From: Chloroflexi bacterium RBG_16_48_8
Lineage (GTDB): Bacteria > Chloroflexota > Anaerolineae > Anaerolineales > E44-bin32
Length of the DNA stretch: 9,321 nt
Direction: 5' to 3'
NCBI GenBank assembly: GCA_001795115.1
Contig: MGNI01000191.1
Location: 13,282-22,602 of the forward strand
This document shows positions 1 through 7,057 of this stretch, piece by piece. The notes under the pieces are model-generated. The model was not told the DNA's origin and did not search any database. It saw only the letters and a list, made by a program, of their open reading frames with translations. Numbering within the stretch: the first letter of the stretch is position 1; every line of letters begins with the position of its first letter. The position numbers and the translations under genes were made by a program.

Positions 1-31
1 TTATCCCAAACCAACTTGACGACTTGCCCAT
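1..31 (-). CDS. Possible start of a further gene, cut by the left edge
   Basis: An ATG lies three bases after the TAG of the small membrane-protein gene and opens ten codons (reading MGKSSSWFGI) that run off the window without a stop. The tight spacing would suit a translationally coupled downstream gene. No Shine-Dalgarno sequence is seen just upstream, and ten codons are too few to identify a family. It may be chance. Confidence 0.2.
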   Translation of the reverse strand, partial: MGKSSSWFGI

Positions 32-34
32 GAA

Positions 35-391
35 CTAGGGACAGGGAGTCCCAGGAAATTGTTTCATGAAATCTGAACATGCTGCAGTCGCGGTTGCATT
101 CAAATTCGGTGTAGGAGTACGGGTACTCGTTGGTGAAACTTTTGAAGTAATTCCGGGTGTCTCCGTTGGAGTCCTCGTCAGCTGAGGTGGCAAAGTTATC
201 ACGGGGCGAGTTGTTTCTGTGGGAGTTTCCACTGGGCACTTTGGTTCATTGATGCTGGAGTACGAACAGTATCCCAGCATCAAGGATAAGGCAACCAGGA
301 CAAGGATAATAACGATAAGAATTCTAACCTTTCGTTTCAAAGAACGAGTCTCATCCGTCAAGCTTTCAGTGCTGCTTCGGAGATTTTCCAT
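35..391 (-). CDS. Small single-pass membrane protein with Thr/Pro-rich tail
   Basis: This predicted 118-residue protein is of unknown function. It has a polar N-terminus of about 21 residues ending in a basic patch (KRK, 19-21), one hydrophobic segment at about 23-41, and a low-complexity Thr/Pro-rich region from about 53 to 100. It ends in a short segment with two cysteines (105 and 117). The basic residues before the membrane span predict an N-terminus inside and the Thr/Pro tail outside. Such TPT-type tails with an AC...GTPCP-like end are common on Chloroflexota surface proteins. The ATG is preceded by AGGGAG with a 6-base spacer, which supports the start. It follows GT2-A after 163 bp and may have its own promoter. 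The exposed Thr-rich stalk could be a glycosylation substrate, but nothing in the sequence shows that it is. Confidence 0.75.
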   Translation of the reverse strand: MENLRSSTESLTDETRSLKRKVRILIVIILVLVALSLMLGYCSYSSINEPKCPVETPTETTRPVITLPPQLTRTPTETPGITSKVSPTSTRTPTPNLNATATAACSDFMKQFPGTPCP

Positions 392-422
392 TGGTCACTC
401 CCTAGGATAAAAGTTCACCCAT

Positions 423-450
423 ATTTAAAATAGATTTTTCTTGCTGTTAA
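423..450 (-). promoter_or_regulatory. Possible sigma-70-type promoter for the small membrane protein gene
   Basis: Read on the minus strand, TTAACA (445-450) and TTAAAT (423-428) are separated by 16 bases. They match the -35 consensus at 5 of 6 positions and the -10 consensus at 4 of 6. The boxes lie in an AT-rich part of the 163-bp gap and would leave a leader of about 30 bases before the ATG. AT-rich DNA gives such matches by chance, so this is weak. Confidence 0.28.
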
Positions 451-554
451 TTTAAAAGAATCGAAGACATTTATTTTCGTGCAGTTCTTAAGACCTAATT
501 CTCCCAGTTACCAGCCACCAACAATGTAAATAATTGCGTAATCATAACAGAATT

Positions 555-1394
555 TTATCCCCCCCGCCAATATCTTAGAGGCTCAGCTGGCTCCCTTCCC
601 AATGCCCAACGTTGTAACCATAAGCGGGCATAAAGCCTGTATGGGAGAAATGGCTCAAGCATACGTCGAATGAGGAACTTCGAGTAGATCATGGACCAAT
701 TTGAACCATCCTGCCGACGGTGTACACGGATCATCTCTGGCCAGCACTGATCCGCAGAGACCATGGTTTTCGCATCGCTATGCAGTCGAAAAGCCGCCCA
801 CGTGCGTTTTACATAATCGATAGGGGTTAAAGCGGCCAACCTGACCCATAGATCATAATCCATCGCAAAATAGAAGGAGGTATCGAGTGGACAGACCAAC
901 GGCCAGAGGCGGCTTCGAAAGAAAGTTGCTTGTTGAGGCATATGGACAAAACCTTGTCGTAGGCGATGATAATCTGTCCTAGCTGCAGGGAATTTTCCGA
1001 TCCAATTTCCATCGTCATCGATAAAATCCGCATCCCCATACACCAAACCGATCTCGGGATGTTTTTGAAAGTACGCTTCCATCTCTGAAATCGCGCCGGG
1101 TTGATATAAATCATCGGAATTTAACCAAGCAAAAATCTGCCCAGTCGCTCTATCAAATCCTTTGTTGATGGCATCCGTTTGTCCTGCATCAGATTCGGAA
1201 ACCCAATAGGCCAAGCGATCGGAATAGCTCTCAAGGATCTCCACGCTCCCATCCTTCGATCCGCCATCGATAACGATATACTCGATGCGAGGGTAATCCT
1301 GCTCCAAAACAGAACATATTGCAGCTTCCAGGTAAGCAGCCTGGTTGTATGAGGGGGTGACAATGGATACTAGGGGAATACTATCGTTTTGCAC
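555..1394 (-). CDS. Family 2 glycosyltransferase (GT2-A)
   Basis: This 279-residue protein is predicted to be a cytoplasmic GT-A-fold enzyme that transfers a sugar from a nucleotide donor to a glycan or lipid-linked acceptor. The N-terminus has the GT2 start SIVTPSYNQ (10-18), the IDGGSKDGS nucleotide-binding turn (42-50), the GQTDAINKGF block (71-80) and NSDD (92-95), the DXD-like metal and diphosphate site. QQATFFR (154-160) and MDYDLWVRL (178-186) are the conserved acceptor-side blocks. No membrane spans are obvious. The start is GTG. The ribosome binding site is weak (GGA about ten bases upstream), but an in-frame TAA lies just upstream and the next ATG would delete the GT2 core. It follows the GT39-type gene after 84 bp and resembles GT2-B over the catalytic half. 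Donor and acceptor cannot be read from sequence. Confidence 0.9.
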   Translation of the reverse strand: MQNDSIPLVSIVTPSYNQAAYLEAAICSVLEQDYPRIEYIVIDGGSKDGSVEILESYSDRLAYWVSESDAGQTDAINKGFDRATGQIFAWLNSDDLYQPGAISEMEAYFQKHPEIGLVYGDADFIDDDGNWIGKFPAARTDYHRLRQGFVHMPQQATFFRSRLWPLVCPLDTSFYFAMDYDLWVRLAALTPIDYVKRTWAAFRLHSDAKTMVSADQCWPEMIRVHRRQDGSNWSMIYSKFLIRRMLEPFLPYRLYARLWLQRWALGREPAEPLRYWRGG

Positions 1395-1478
1395 AATCGT
1401 ATCCGATGAATCAATCAGCTCTTAGCTTGCCTTTTCGAATGAATTCAGCCCTTGTCTAGTAATTCTTGCCCTTCATGA

Positions 1479-3038
1479 TCAAGGCAGATTATTTTGAGTT
1501 AGGTCGAAAATAAGATGAGCATAACCCCGAGTGGGGTTAGGGTCACGCTCATATAATATACTTTTTAATTCCGGTTGACCTTCAAATTCTGAAAAATTCG
1601 TAACAAGAAAATAATCTATCCCTTGTACACGTTCTGCAAACTCCTTTTCGTAGTCAAAAGAGAAATCCCCTGCAAGCTCCATCATCCGGATATCAGCCTG
1701 ACTAGGCCAGTACTGCACTCTTATCCAGCTATAATATTGAAGTCGAAATCCGTAGCTTTGAGTGATCGCGAGTATTGTACCATCTTGGGGCAACTCCCTT
1801 CCAAGTCGCTTCCAACCGTCAACCTCTGCACGATAATCCACGCGGGCAAGATCAGCTCGAGCATTCCACAATTGAAATCCTGCAGCAAAGAGAAGGATGA
1901 CCAGTGCCATGATTCTCCAAATGGGCGGCTGTTTAGCAATCTGAAGAAAAATGATTCTTACAAGTGGAGAGATACACAATGCAGCAATGGGGATAATCAT
2001 GAGATGGTAGTAATCATGTGTTAGGAAATGATATGGAAATGCCAATCCGAATAAAATATAGCCTACCCAAAGGCCAATGGTTATGGCTTTATCTTTGAGC
2101 CTCTCCATGACAATGACACCTAACAGACACGCAACAAAAGTCCCAATTCCGATAATAGCGTTAATTTTCTCAATCCACCGAACGTAAACATAGGGCTGGA
2201 GCAATAAATTTTGAAAAGAGAAAACAAAAGAACCAACCAGGCCTGAGGCTTGAGTCTTACTTAAGATCAAATAATAAATTCCCGCCGGAAGGGCAGAAAA
2301 TAAACTAATAACCCAGATTTGTTTATTAAAAATAATGTGACGGATTTTTAACGAAATTAAAACTACTCCTACGCCAGCGCTCAGCAACGGGAAGATAGCA
2401 ACAGGTTTAATTAAAATGGCAAATCCGCATAATACCCCAGCAAGGATCGTACGCCCCCAAGTCGGTTGAGAACTCCATCGATACAAAGCCCAAATAGCCC
2501 AAACCATGAGACTAACCATTAACGGATCGGGTTGAAATGAGCGACTCGCGATGATTCCATACGGAAGAAATAAATAAATAGCCGAAGCTATCATCGCTCC
2601 ATTAACCGAGCCCAATTCTTTTGCGAGAGAATAAACAGCAACTGCTCCTAGCACCCAAAACAACGAAGAATAAATCCTGGCAATCCATAAATGCTCCGCC
2701 CCAACAAGCATGTAAGTCGTCGCTACGATCCTTTCTAAAATCTGGGGTTCGTAAACTGGAGCAGATTGCCAGAGATCGATTGCTAAATCCCGCTTCTCCT
2801 CTGGGGTTGTTGGGTCCATCTGATAATACATTCCACGAGCGATCAAAGCAGAACCTAGCTGACGTGTCTCATGAAAATCTAATGGAGGATCAGTCAGATC
2901 ATAGAGTCGGATGATTAACCCAATTGTAAAAATAGCGAATATTGCACTATTCTGAACCCATTTTTTTGTAGAAAAGGAACTTTGTTGTTGAGAAACCTTT
3001 GATGTGATCCGTTTAAGATCTGGACTTAAATCTCCCAT
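1479..3038 (-). CDS. GT39-type (ArnT/PMT-like) membrane glycosyltransferase
   Basis: This 519-residue multi-pass protein has a GT-C-type layout. Members of this class use polyprenyl-phosphate-linked sugars and act on the outer face of the membrane. After a basic N-terminal tail and a first span (about 29-45) comes the acidic loop motif DFHETRQ (54-60), matching the catalytic-loop region of this family. SFQPDPLM (167-174) lies in a later loop and HDYYHL (341-346) follows a further membrane segment. Roughly ten hydrophobic segments occupy residues 30-390, and a soluble domain of about 125 residues ends the protein. The ATG lies inside the last codons of GT2-B, with GGA six bases upstream in the sequence AAAGGA. 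The 13-base overlap suggests translational coupling. It could add a sugar to the growing glycan, a lipid or a protein; its substrate is unknown. Confidence 0.85.
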   Translation of the reverse strand: MGDLSPDLKRITSKVSQQQSSFSTKKWVQNSAIFAIFTIGLIIRLYDLTDPPLDFHETRQLGSALIARGMYYQMDPTTPEEKRDLAIDLWQSAPVYEPQILERIVATTYMLVGAEHLWIARIYSSLFWVLGAVAVYSLAKELGSVNGAMIASAIYLFLPYGIIASRSFQPDPLMVSLMVWAIWALYRWSSQPTWGRTILAGVLCGFAILIKPVAIFPLLSAGVGVVLISLKIRHIIFNKQIWVISLFSALPAGIYYLILSKTQASGLVGSFVFSFQNLLLQPYVYVRWIEKINAIIGIGTFVACLLGVIVMERLKDKAITIGLWVGYILFGLAFPYHFLTHDYYHLMIIPIAALCISPLVRIIFLQIAKQPPIWRIMALVILLFAAGFQLWNARADLARVDYRAEVDGWKRLGRELPQDGTILAITQSYGFRLQYYSWIRVQYWPSQADIRMMELAGDFSFDYEKEFAERVQGIDYFLVTNFSEFEGQPELKSILYERDPNPTRGYAHLIFDLTQNNLP

Positions 3039-4048
3039 TCGTCTTCCTTTGTCCTCATCGTTAGTTCAGCACCCTGTTCCCCGACAACGATATGTGATTC
3101 GGAATGTTGAATCTTCCTTCTAAACTCCCGATATCCAATGAATAACTTTTCCAGACCAACCATACTAACCATTGCTTGAACTGCTTTATACCAATACTTA
3201 AGGAATACTCGAGGCTCCAGCATTAGGGCTTTGAACATACGACGAACCGCCTCGCTGTGTTCTCCCGCATCAATCAATCGCCGAGCTGCAAAGGTATGCA
3301 GGCATGCATATACCCTTCGACGGTTCTCAAAAATCATGGTTTTAAAAATCGGTGAAGCCTCAACCAATTGGATCAACCGCTCCGCCTCCCTCACAAAGGC
3401 TGCGGCTTGAGCTATCGTCTTTGCACTCTCATGGGTCCTTTCAACCGCCCAGAAGGAGGGTACATGCAGAATGGGTGAATGAGCTGCTATTCTGATCCAC
3501 AAATCATGATCTAAGATAAGATCATACTCTGCACTTAAATAGCCGACCTCCTCCAGAACCTCCCGCCTGATAAAAACGGTGGGCTGCAGTAGGACTTCGA
3601 AGCATAGCAAATCCAAAACATCATAGGTCCGATAGGTGTGGCGGTCGAGCAGTTTCCCCTCCGCATCAACCATGATCCCATCACCATACACCATCCCAAC
3701 CTCTGGATTCTGCTGAAGCGTTTGCACGACTTCACGGACAGCTCCTGCCATGTAAAGATCATCGGAATTGATCCATGCCAGGATCTCACCCGTTGCCTTC
3801 CGGAAGCCTTTATTAATAGCGTCAACCTGTCCCTTGTCTGGCTCTGAGATCCACCAGGTCATTGCCTTCTCATACTTTCGGATAATCTCAAGGCTGCCGT
3901 CCGTGGAACCGCCATCCACAATAATGTACTCGATCGGAGTGTAATCCTGCACTACCACAGAGCGGATCGTCCCTTCAAGGTAGTGGGCTTGATTGAAGGA
4001 AGGAGTGATAATGGAGACAAGGGGTTTGGAATGCACTTCGGAGTTCAA
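3026..4048 (-). CDS. Family 2 glycosyltransferase (GT2-B)
   Basis: This 340-residue protein is a predicted cytoplasmic GT2 enzyme using a nucleotide-sugar donor. It carries SIITPSFNQ (12-20), VDGGSTDGS (44-52), GQVDAINKGF (73-82), NSDD (94-97, DXD-like), QPTVFIRR (155-162) and DHDLWIRI (180-187). The catalytic half closely matches GT2-A, while the C-terminal part from about 215 is a longer helical region without a recognised motif. The start is TTG, with AGGA six bases upstream. A later in-frame GTG (codon 5) lacks a good ribosome binding site. The gene follows the DUF115 gene after 128 bp and overlaps the start of the GT39-type gene by 13 bases, so the two products are probably made together. 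The sugar it transfers cannot be predicted. Confidence 0.9.
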   Translation of the reverse strand: MNSEVHSKPLVSIITPSFNQAHYLEGTIRSVVVQDYTPIEYIIVDGGSTDGSLEIIRKYEKAMTWWISEPDKGQVDAINKGFRKATGEILAWINSDDLYMAGAVREVVQTLQQNPEVGMVYGDGIMVDAEGKLLDRHTYRTYDVLDLLCFEVLLQPTVFIRREVLEEVGYLSAEYDLILDHDLWIRIAAHSPILHVPSFWAVERTHESAKTIAQAAAFVREAERLIQLVEASPIFKTMIFENRRRVYACLHTFAARRLIDAGEHSEAVRRMFKALMLEPRVFLKYWYKAVQAMVSMVGLEKLFIGYREFRRKIQHSESHIVVGEQGAELTMRTKEDEWEI

Positions 4049-4094
4049 TTTTTATCCTGTTCGTTAATGTTCCTGCCTAATGTAAATTGATAAG

Positions 4095-4127
4095 ATGGAT
4101 CTTGTTGCAATAAGCAGGAGGATCCAT
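4095..4127. repeat. 7-bp inverted repeat in the leader of GT2-B
   Basis: ATGGATC (4095-4101) and GATCCAT (4121-4127) are perfect inverted copies separated by 19 bases. AGAT just outside the left arm can also pair with ATCT outside the right arm across a short bulge. The element sits in the 128-bp gap between the DUF115 gene and GT2-B. It could form an RNA hairpin in the leader or be an operator, but no run of T follows it, so it is not a typical terminator. It may be chance. Confidence 0.3.
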
Positions 4128-4176
4128 ATCATCTGTTTCTTCCTAAGCGTATCAATCACACAATTGAAACCAAATT

Positions 4177-4992
4177 CTATTTTCTAATGACTGAATAATA
4201 ATCAGCTTTTGGAAATACAGTGAGTTTCCCACCAATGGTAGCGTCTAAAACCCGTCGCCCTTCAGACTCAAAGGCTTCCTTGGCCACACGATAAGCAACT
4301 TCAGAGGCTTCCAAATCTGGAAGCTGCCACCGGAACCCCTCACCAAAATAATTGGATGCAAAATGATCGCTATCATCCCCTTCTGAAACTACCGTCATAT
4401 TGGGTGGCCCCTCAGCGGAAAAAGAATGATCGACACCGATCAGGATCACCTCCTGAAAACCCATAAAAAACGCCAGCTGCAAGGCGACATAAGTCACTGT
4501 CGAGCCTTCAAAAACACGTGTGGTCACATCTTTGGAGAACGTTGCGGGAGGGGTGTAGTCTGTATCCAGAAAAAGTACGCCAGGATCACCTGACAACCAC
4601 TCTCGCCCTCTCCATGTGATAAACTTGGGAAGTGTCAACCTACGGATTTCTTTTGAACACTGCTCAATGACAAGTGTGTTAATGGCGACAAAATAGGTCG
4701 TTCGAAAATCTAACTCATCGAATAGGAGGTAGATCCGATTGAGACCGAAAGTGATCTCATCCTTTAGAAAGCTCAAATCAGTGCGTTTAAGACTGGGACC
4801 ATTTCCGATGATGAAGCAACGCTTGCCTTGATGACAATTGCGAAACTGTTCAAGCTTTCGGATGTTCTTACCCCTTTGAGGACTTAACATCCAATGGAAT
4901 TGATGCCGCCCACGATTGAACCACCACCAATACCATCTAGACGCAGGCTGCCATATGCTTTGGGGAACGACTCTCTTCAGAAAGCTCTTCAA
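4177..4992 (-). CDS. DUF115/MptE-like protein, possible CMP-sugar-using glycosyltransferase
   Basis: This 271-residue protein has a basic, Trp-rich N-terminus (WYWWW, 20-24) that may touch the membrane, followed by a Rossmann-like domain. The hallmark IIGNGPSL (61-68) is the nucleotide-binding loop of the DUF115 family, often auto-named 6-hydroxymethylpterin pyrophosphokinase MptE-like. Further matches run in the same order as in Campylobacter Cst-type GT42 sialyltransferases: GLNR (83-86), an Asn at 105, GSTVTYVALQLAF (163-175) before GVDHSF (186-191), and a late His in SDHFASNYFG (208-217), near where Cst-II has its catalytic His. The start is TTG with GGAGG four bases upstream; the next in-frame ATG (codon 35) would remove the basic segment. 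It begins 11 bases after the SDR stop. With a NeuA-like gene nearby, sugar transfer fits better than pterin metabolism, but this is inference. Confidence 0.82.
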   Translation of the reverse strand: MKSFLKRVVPQSIWQPASRWYWWWFNRGRHQFHWMLSPQRGKNIRKLEQFRNCHQGKRCFIIGNGPSLKRTDLSFLKDEITFGLNRIYLLFDELDFRTTYFVAINTLVIEQCSKEIRRLTLPKFITWRGREWLSGDPGVLFLDTDYTPPATFSKDVTTRVFEGSTVTYVALQLAFFMGFQEVILIGVDHSFSAEGPPNMTVVSEGDDSDHFASNYFGEGFRWQLPDLEASEVAYRVAKEAFESEGRRVLDATIGGKLTVFPKADYYSVIRK

Positions 4993-4996
4993 ATAG

Positions 4997-5001
4997 CCTC
5001 C
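4997..5001 (-). promoter_or_regulatory. Ribosome binding site deciding the TTG start of the DUF115 gene
   Basis: GGAGG on the minus strand lies four bases before the TTG at 4992-4990, within the 11-base gap after the SDR stop codon. An ATG at 5003-5001 overlaps this site but reads only four codons (M-E-A-I) before a TGA that overlaps the TTG. The site is a near-perfect anti-16S match, though the spacing is short. Confidence 0.6.
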
Positions 5002-5003
5002 AT

Positions 5004-5753
5004 TTATTCTGTGCTCAGGCGGGCTATCGCTCCCCCGTCGATGATCAACATCTGCCCCGTCATAAATGAGGATTGATCGCTATCTGCCAGAAAGAAGATG
5101 GATTTGGCGATCTCCTCTGGTTCCCCAATTCGTCCCATGACTGTCCTTTGAGCGAGATTCAACAATCTCTCATCAACAGAAGCACCTGACACATGACTTC
5201 GATTAAGACCGCTCCGGAGCATATGGGTGTCCACAGCACCGGGGAGAATGACATTAACACGAATACCATCTTGGGCGAACTCAAGAGCTAAAGCGCGTGT
5301 AAGGGCTACCACACCCCCCTTGCTTGCAGCATAGGCAGAGATGTCTCTGGAAGTGGCAATTGCATGTACGGAACTGACATTAACGATGGCGCCCTTTACA
5401 GCTTTGAGATAAGGGTAGCCATAGCGACTTGTGAGGAAGATTGAACGTAGGTTGGAGGCCATGGTATCATCCCATTCTTCGACCTCCATTTGGATGATCG
5501 GTTTGCAGATTTGTATGGCCGCGTTGTTTACGATTGCATCCAACCGATCTGTCCAAGAAGCCAGTTCATCGAATAGGATCTTAATGCTCTCCGGATCGGA
5601 AACATCCATATGCTGAAAGATGATCTTTTTGGAAAATCCACTTGCTTCTTGTCGGTCTGTGGCTATGACCCGCCATCCTCTTGTATAAAAAAGATCAACA
5701 CAAGCTCGACCAATCCCACCAGCTGCGCCTGTGATTAATACGATTTTCTCCAT
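5004..5753 (-). CDS. Short-chain dehydrogenase/reductase (SDR)
   Basis: This 249-residue protein is a classical SDR, a cytoplasmic NAD(P)-dependent oxidoreductase acting on a hydroxyl or keto group. It shows TGAAGGIG (8-15) for cofactor binding, NNAA (76-79, a variant of NNAG), Asn101, Ser128, and the catalytic pair Tyr141 and Lys145 in YAASK. PG at 171-172 and a C-terminal DGG (239-241) are also typical. Asp33 after the second strand favours NAD(H) over NADP(H). Length and motif order are normal and nothing is missing. GAGGT seven bases upstream supports the ATG. It follows the 2-hydroxyacid dehydrogenase after 244 bp and precedes the DUF115 gene by 11 bases, so it is probably co-translated with that gene. 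A role in modifying a sugar or sugar acid is inferred from context. FabG-like fatty acid work is less likely here. Confidence 0.9.
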   Translation of the reverse strand: MEKIVLITGAAGGIGRACVDLFYTRGWRVIATDRQEASGFSKKIIFQHMDVSDPESIKILFDELASWTDRLDAIVNNAAIQICKPIIQMEVEEWDDTMASNLRSIFLTSRYGYPYLKAVKGAIVNVSSVHAIATSRDISAYAASKGGVVALTRALALEFAQDGIRVNVILPGAVDTHMLRSGLNRSHVSGASVDERLLNLAQRTVMGRIGEPEEIAKSIFFLADSDQSSFMTGQMLIIDGGAIARLSTE

Positions 5754-5817
5754 CGGACTACCTCATTGGCTACATTCCATAAAGGATTGCATCAACTACT
5801 CCCAGGGTAAGATGAGT

Positions 5818-5836
5818 AGCGCTGTGAAGCAGCACT
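5818..5836. repeat. Short hairpin in the 244-bp gap between the dehydrogenase genes
   Basis: On the minus strand AGTGCTG, a 5-base loop CTTCA, and CAGCGCT can pair into a 7-bp stem with one G-U pair. The gap (5754-5997) is the largest in the window, and I saw no convincing ORF, promoter or terminator in the rest of it. No T-run follows the stem, so it is not a standard terminator. Confidence 0.25.
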
Positions 5837-5997
5837 GCCACCTCACATCTGTATCCGCCTTAACCCAAAGGATTTTTACAACTTAATATGGAATCCACCC
5901 ACCATCTATGCATTTGCGGATTTCAGAGATAAATCATTTCGTCCGAGCGTACTCTATGCGAATTTCTGAAAAATTGTATTTGGATTTGGTTTCTCCC

Positions 5998-6960
5998 TCA
6001 GGCAGACTTGTCCAATTGGAAATCAACTCCTAAGCCAATGAACACATTTCGAATCGTGTTCAAGTGGACATGCTCCCATGCGGCTGGGCTGCTGTTGGCA
6101 TTGTGTGGAGCAAGCATGACGTTCTCCATCTTAAGGAGCGGACTATTTTGGGGAAGAGGTTCTTCTTCAAACACGTCCAATGCTGCCCCCGCAAGTACTC
6201 CAGATTGAAGGGCTTCAATCAGCGCTGCCTCATCCACAACAGGTCCGCGGGAAGTGTTGATCAAAATAGAACCGGATTTGAAATAGGATAACATCTCCCG
6301 GTTTATCAAATGGAGAGAAGTCGAATTCAAGTCACAGTTCAGGCTGATAAAATCAGAGCGGGATATCAAGTTCTCCAATGAGGTCATCTCAACCTTTACC
6401 TCTGAGAAAAAATCTTGATCGATTTCAACGATATCATTTCCTAACAGGGTCATACCGAAAGCCTTGGCACGGCGCAAGACGGCCTTTCCAATATTGCCAA
6501 CCCCAACAACTCCTAATGTGCATTCATAGAGTGCCCTGGTGAGAAGTTTATCCCACTTGCCCTCTTTCATCCTTCGGTTCATCTCGGGACCTTGACGAGC
6601 AAAAACCAGGATATATTCCAGGACAGAGTCAGCGACTGGATCTGTAAAGGCTTTCAGAGTGTTATATACACCGATACCCAGGGCTTTTGCTGCTTCCTTA
6701 TCGATGGAATCAATCCCCGTTCCCCATTTGGAGATGACCTTCAACCTTGGTGCAAATTCCTCAAGTACGGCTTTCGAATATTTATCATCCCCGCAGACTG
6801 TGCCATCGATTTTCCCCGCATATTTGAGAAGGGCTTTCTCATCGAGGCGTTCTTCAACATCCTCAACGATTACCTCGATCCCCGCTTGATCAAATAGATA
6901 GCGATATCTTTCAAAAACGGGGATGATATACGGAGCTGTTAGTAGAATAGTGTGGTCCAT
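5998..6960 (-). CDS. D-isomer-specific 2-hydroxyacid dehydrogenase
   Basis: This 320-residue cytoplasmic enzyme is predicted to interconvert a 2-keto acid and a D-2-hydroxy acid. Its substrate-side loop reads KWGTGIDSID (78-87). The cofactor domain has GVGNIG (153-158, GxGxxG), followed by Asp176, which favours NAD(H). The catalytic triad is visible: Arg238 in NTSRGP, Glu267 in DVFEEEP and His286 in APHNAN. The length equals the catalytic plus cofactor domains, without the C-terminal ACT or regulatory domain of long phosphoglycerate dehydrogenases. Serine biosynthesis is therefore possible but not favoured. AAGGA seven bases before the ATG supports the start. It lies 97 bp after the NeuA-like gene. 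Context suggests a sugar-acid or 2-keto-acid substrate linked to the CMP-sugar pathway, which is inference; the substrate cannot be read from sequence. Confidence 0.9.
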   Translation of the reverse strand: MDHTILLTAPYIIPVFERYRYLFDQAGIEVIVEDVEERLDEKALLKYAGKIDGTVCGDDKYSKAVLEEFAPRLKVISKWGTGIDSIDKEAAKALGIGVYNTLKAFTDPVADSVLEYILVFARQGPEMNRRMKEGKWDKLLTRALYECTLGVVGVGNIGKAVLRRAKAFGMTLLGNDIVEIDQDFFSEVKVEMTSLENLISRSDFISLNCDLNSTSLHLINREMLSYFKSGSILINTSRGPVVDEAALIEALQSGVLAGAALDVFEEEPLPQNSPLLKMENVMLAPHNANSSPAAWEHVHLNTIRNVFIGLGVDFQLDKSA

Positions 6961-7057
6961 CGAATTTTCCTTGATCTTTTCACTTGACCCAGCAGGAAAT
7001 GAAAGATTAACTCACCAAAGTATAGATTAAATAACGTAGTACAGGTTCACGGGATCT

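Noticed and set aside
1466..1487. Hairpin at the end of the GT39-type gene as a terminator
   Set aside because: The stem is short with a bulge, overlaps the stop codon, and is not followed by a T-run.
1623..2024. Plus-strand ORF of 133 codons within the GT39-type gene
   Set aside because: It lies wholly opposite a gene with clear family motifs and shows no recognisable domain. Other plus-strand ORFs in the window were rejected for the same reason.
7019..7024. TATACT as a -10 box for the 2-hydroxyacid dehydrogenase gene
   Set aside because: The hexamer is good on its own, but no acceptable -35 element lies 15 to 19 bases upstream and there is no extended -10 TG.
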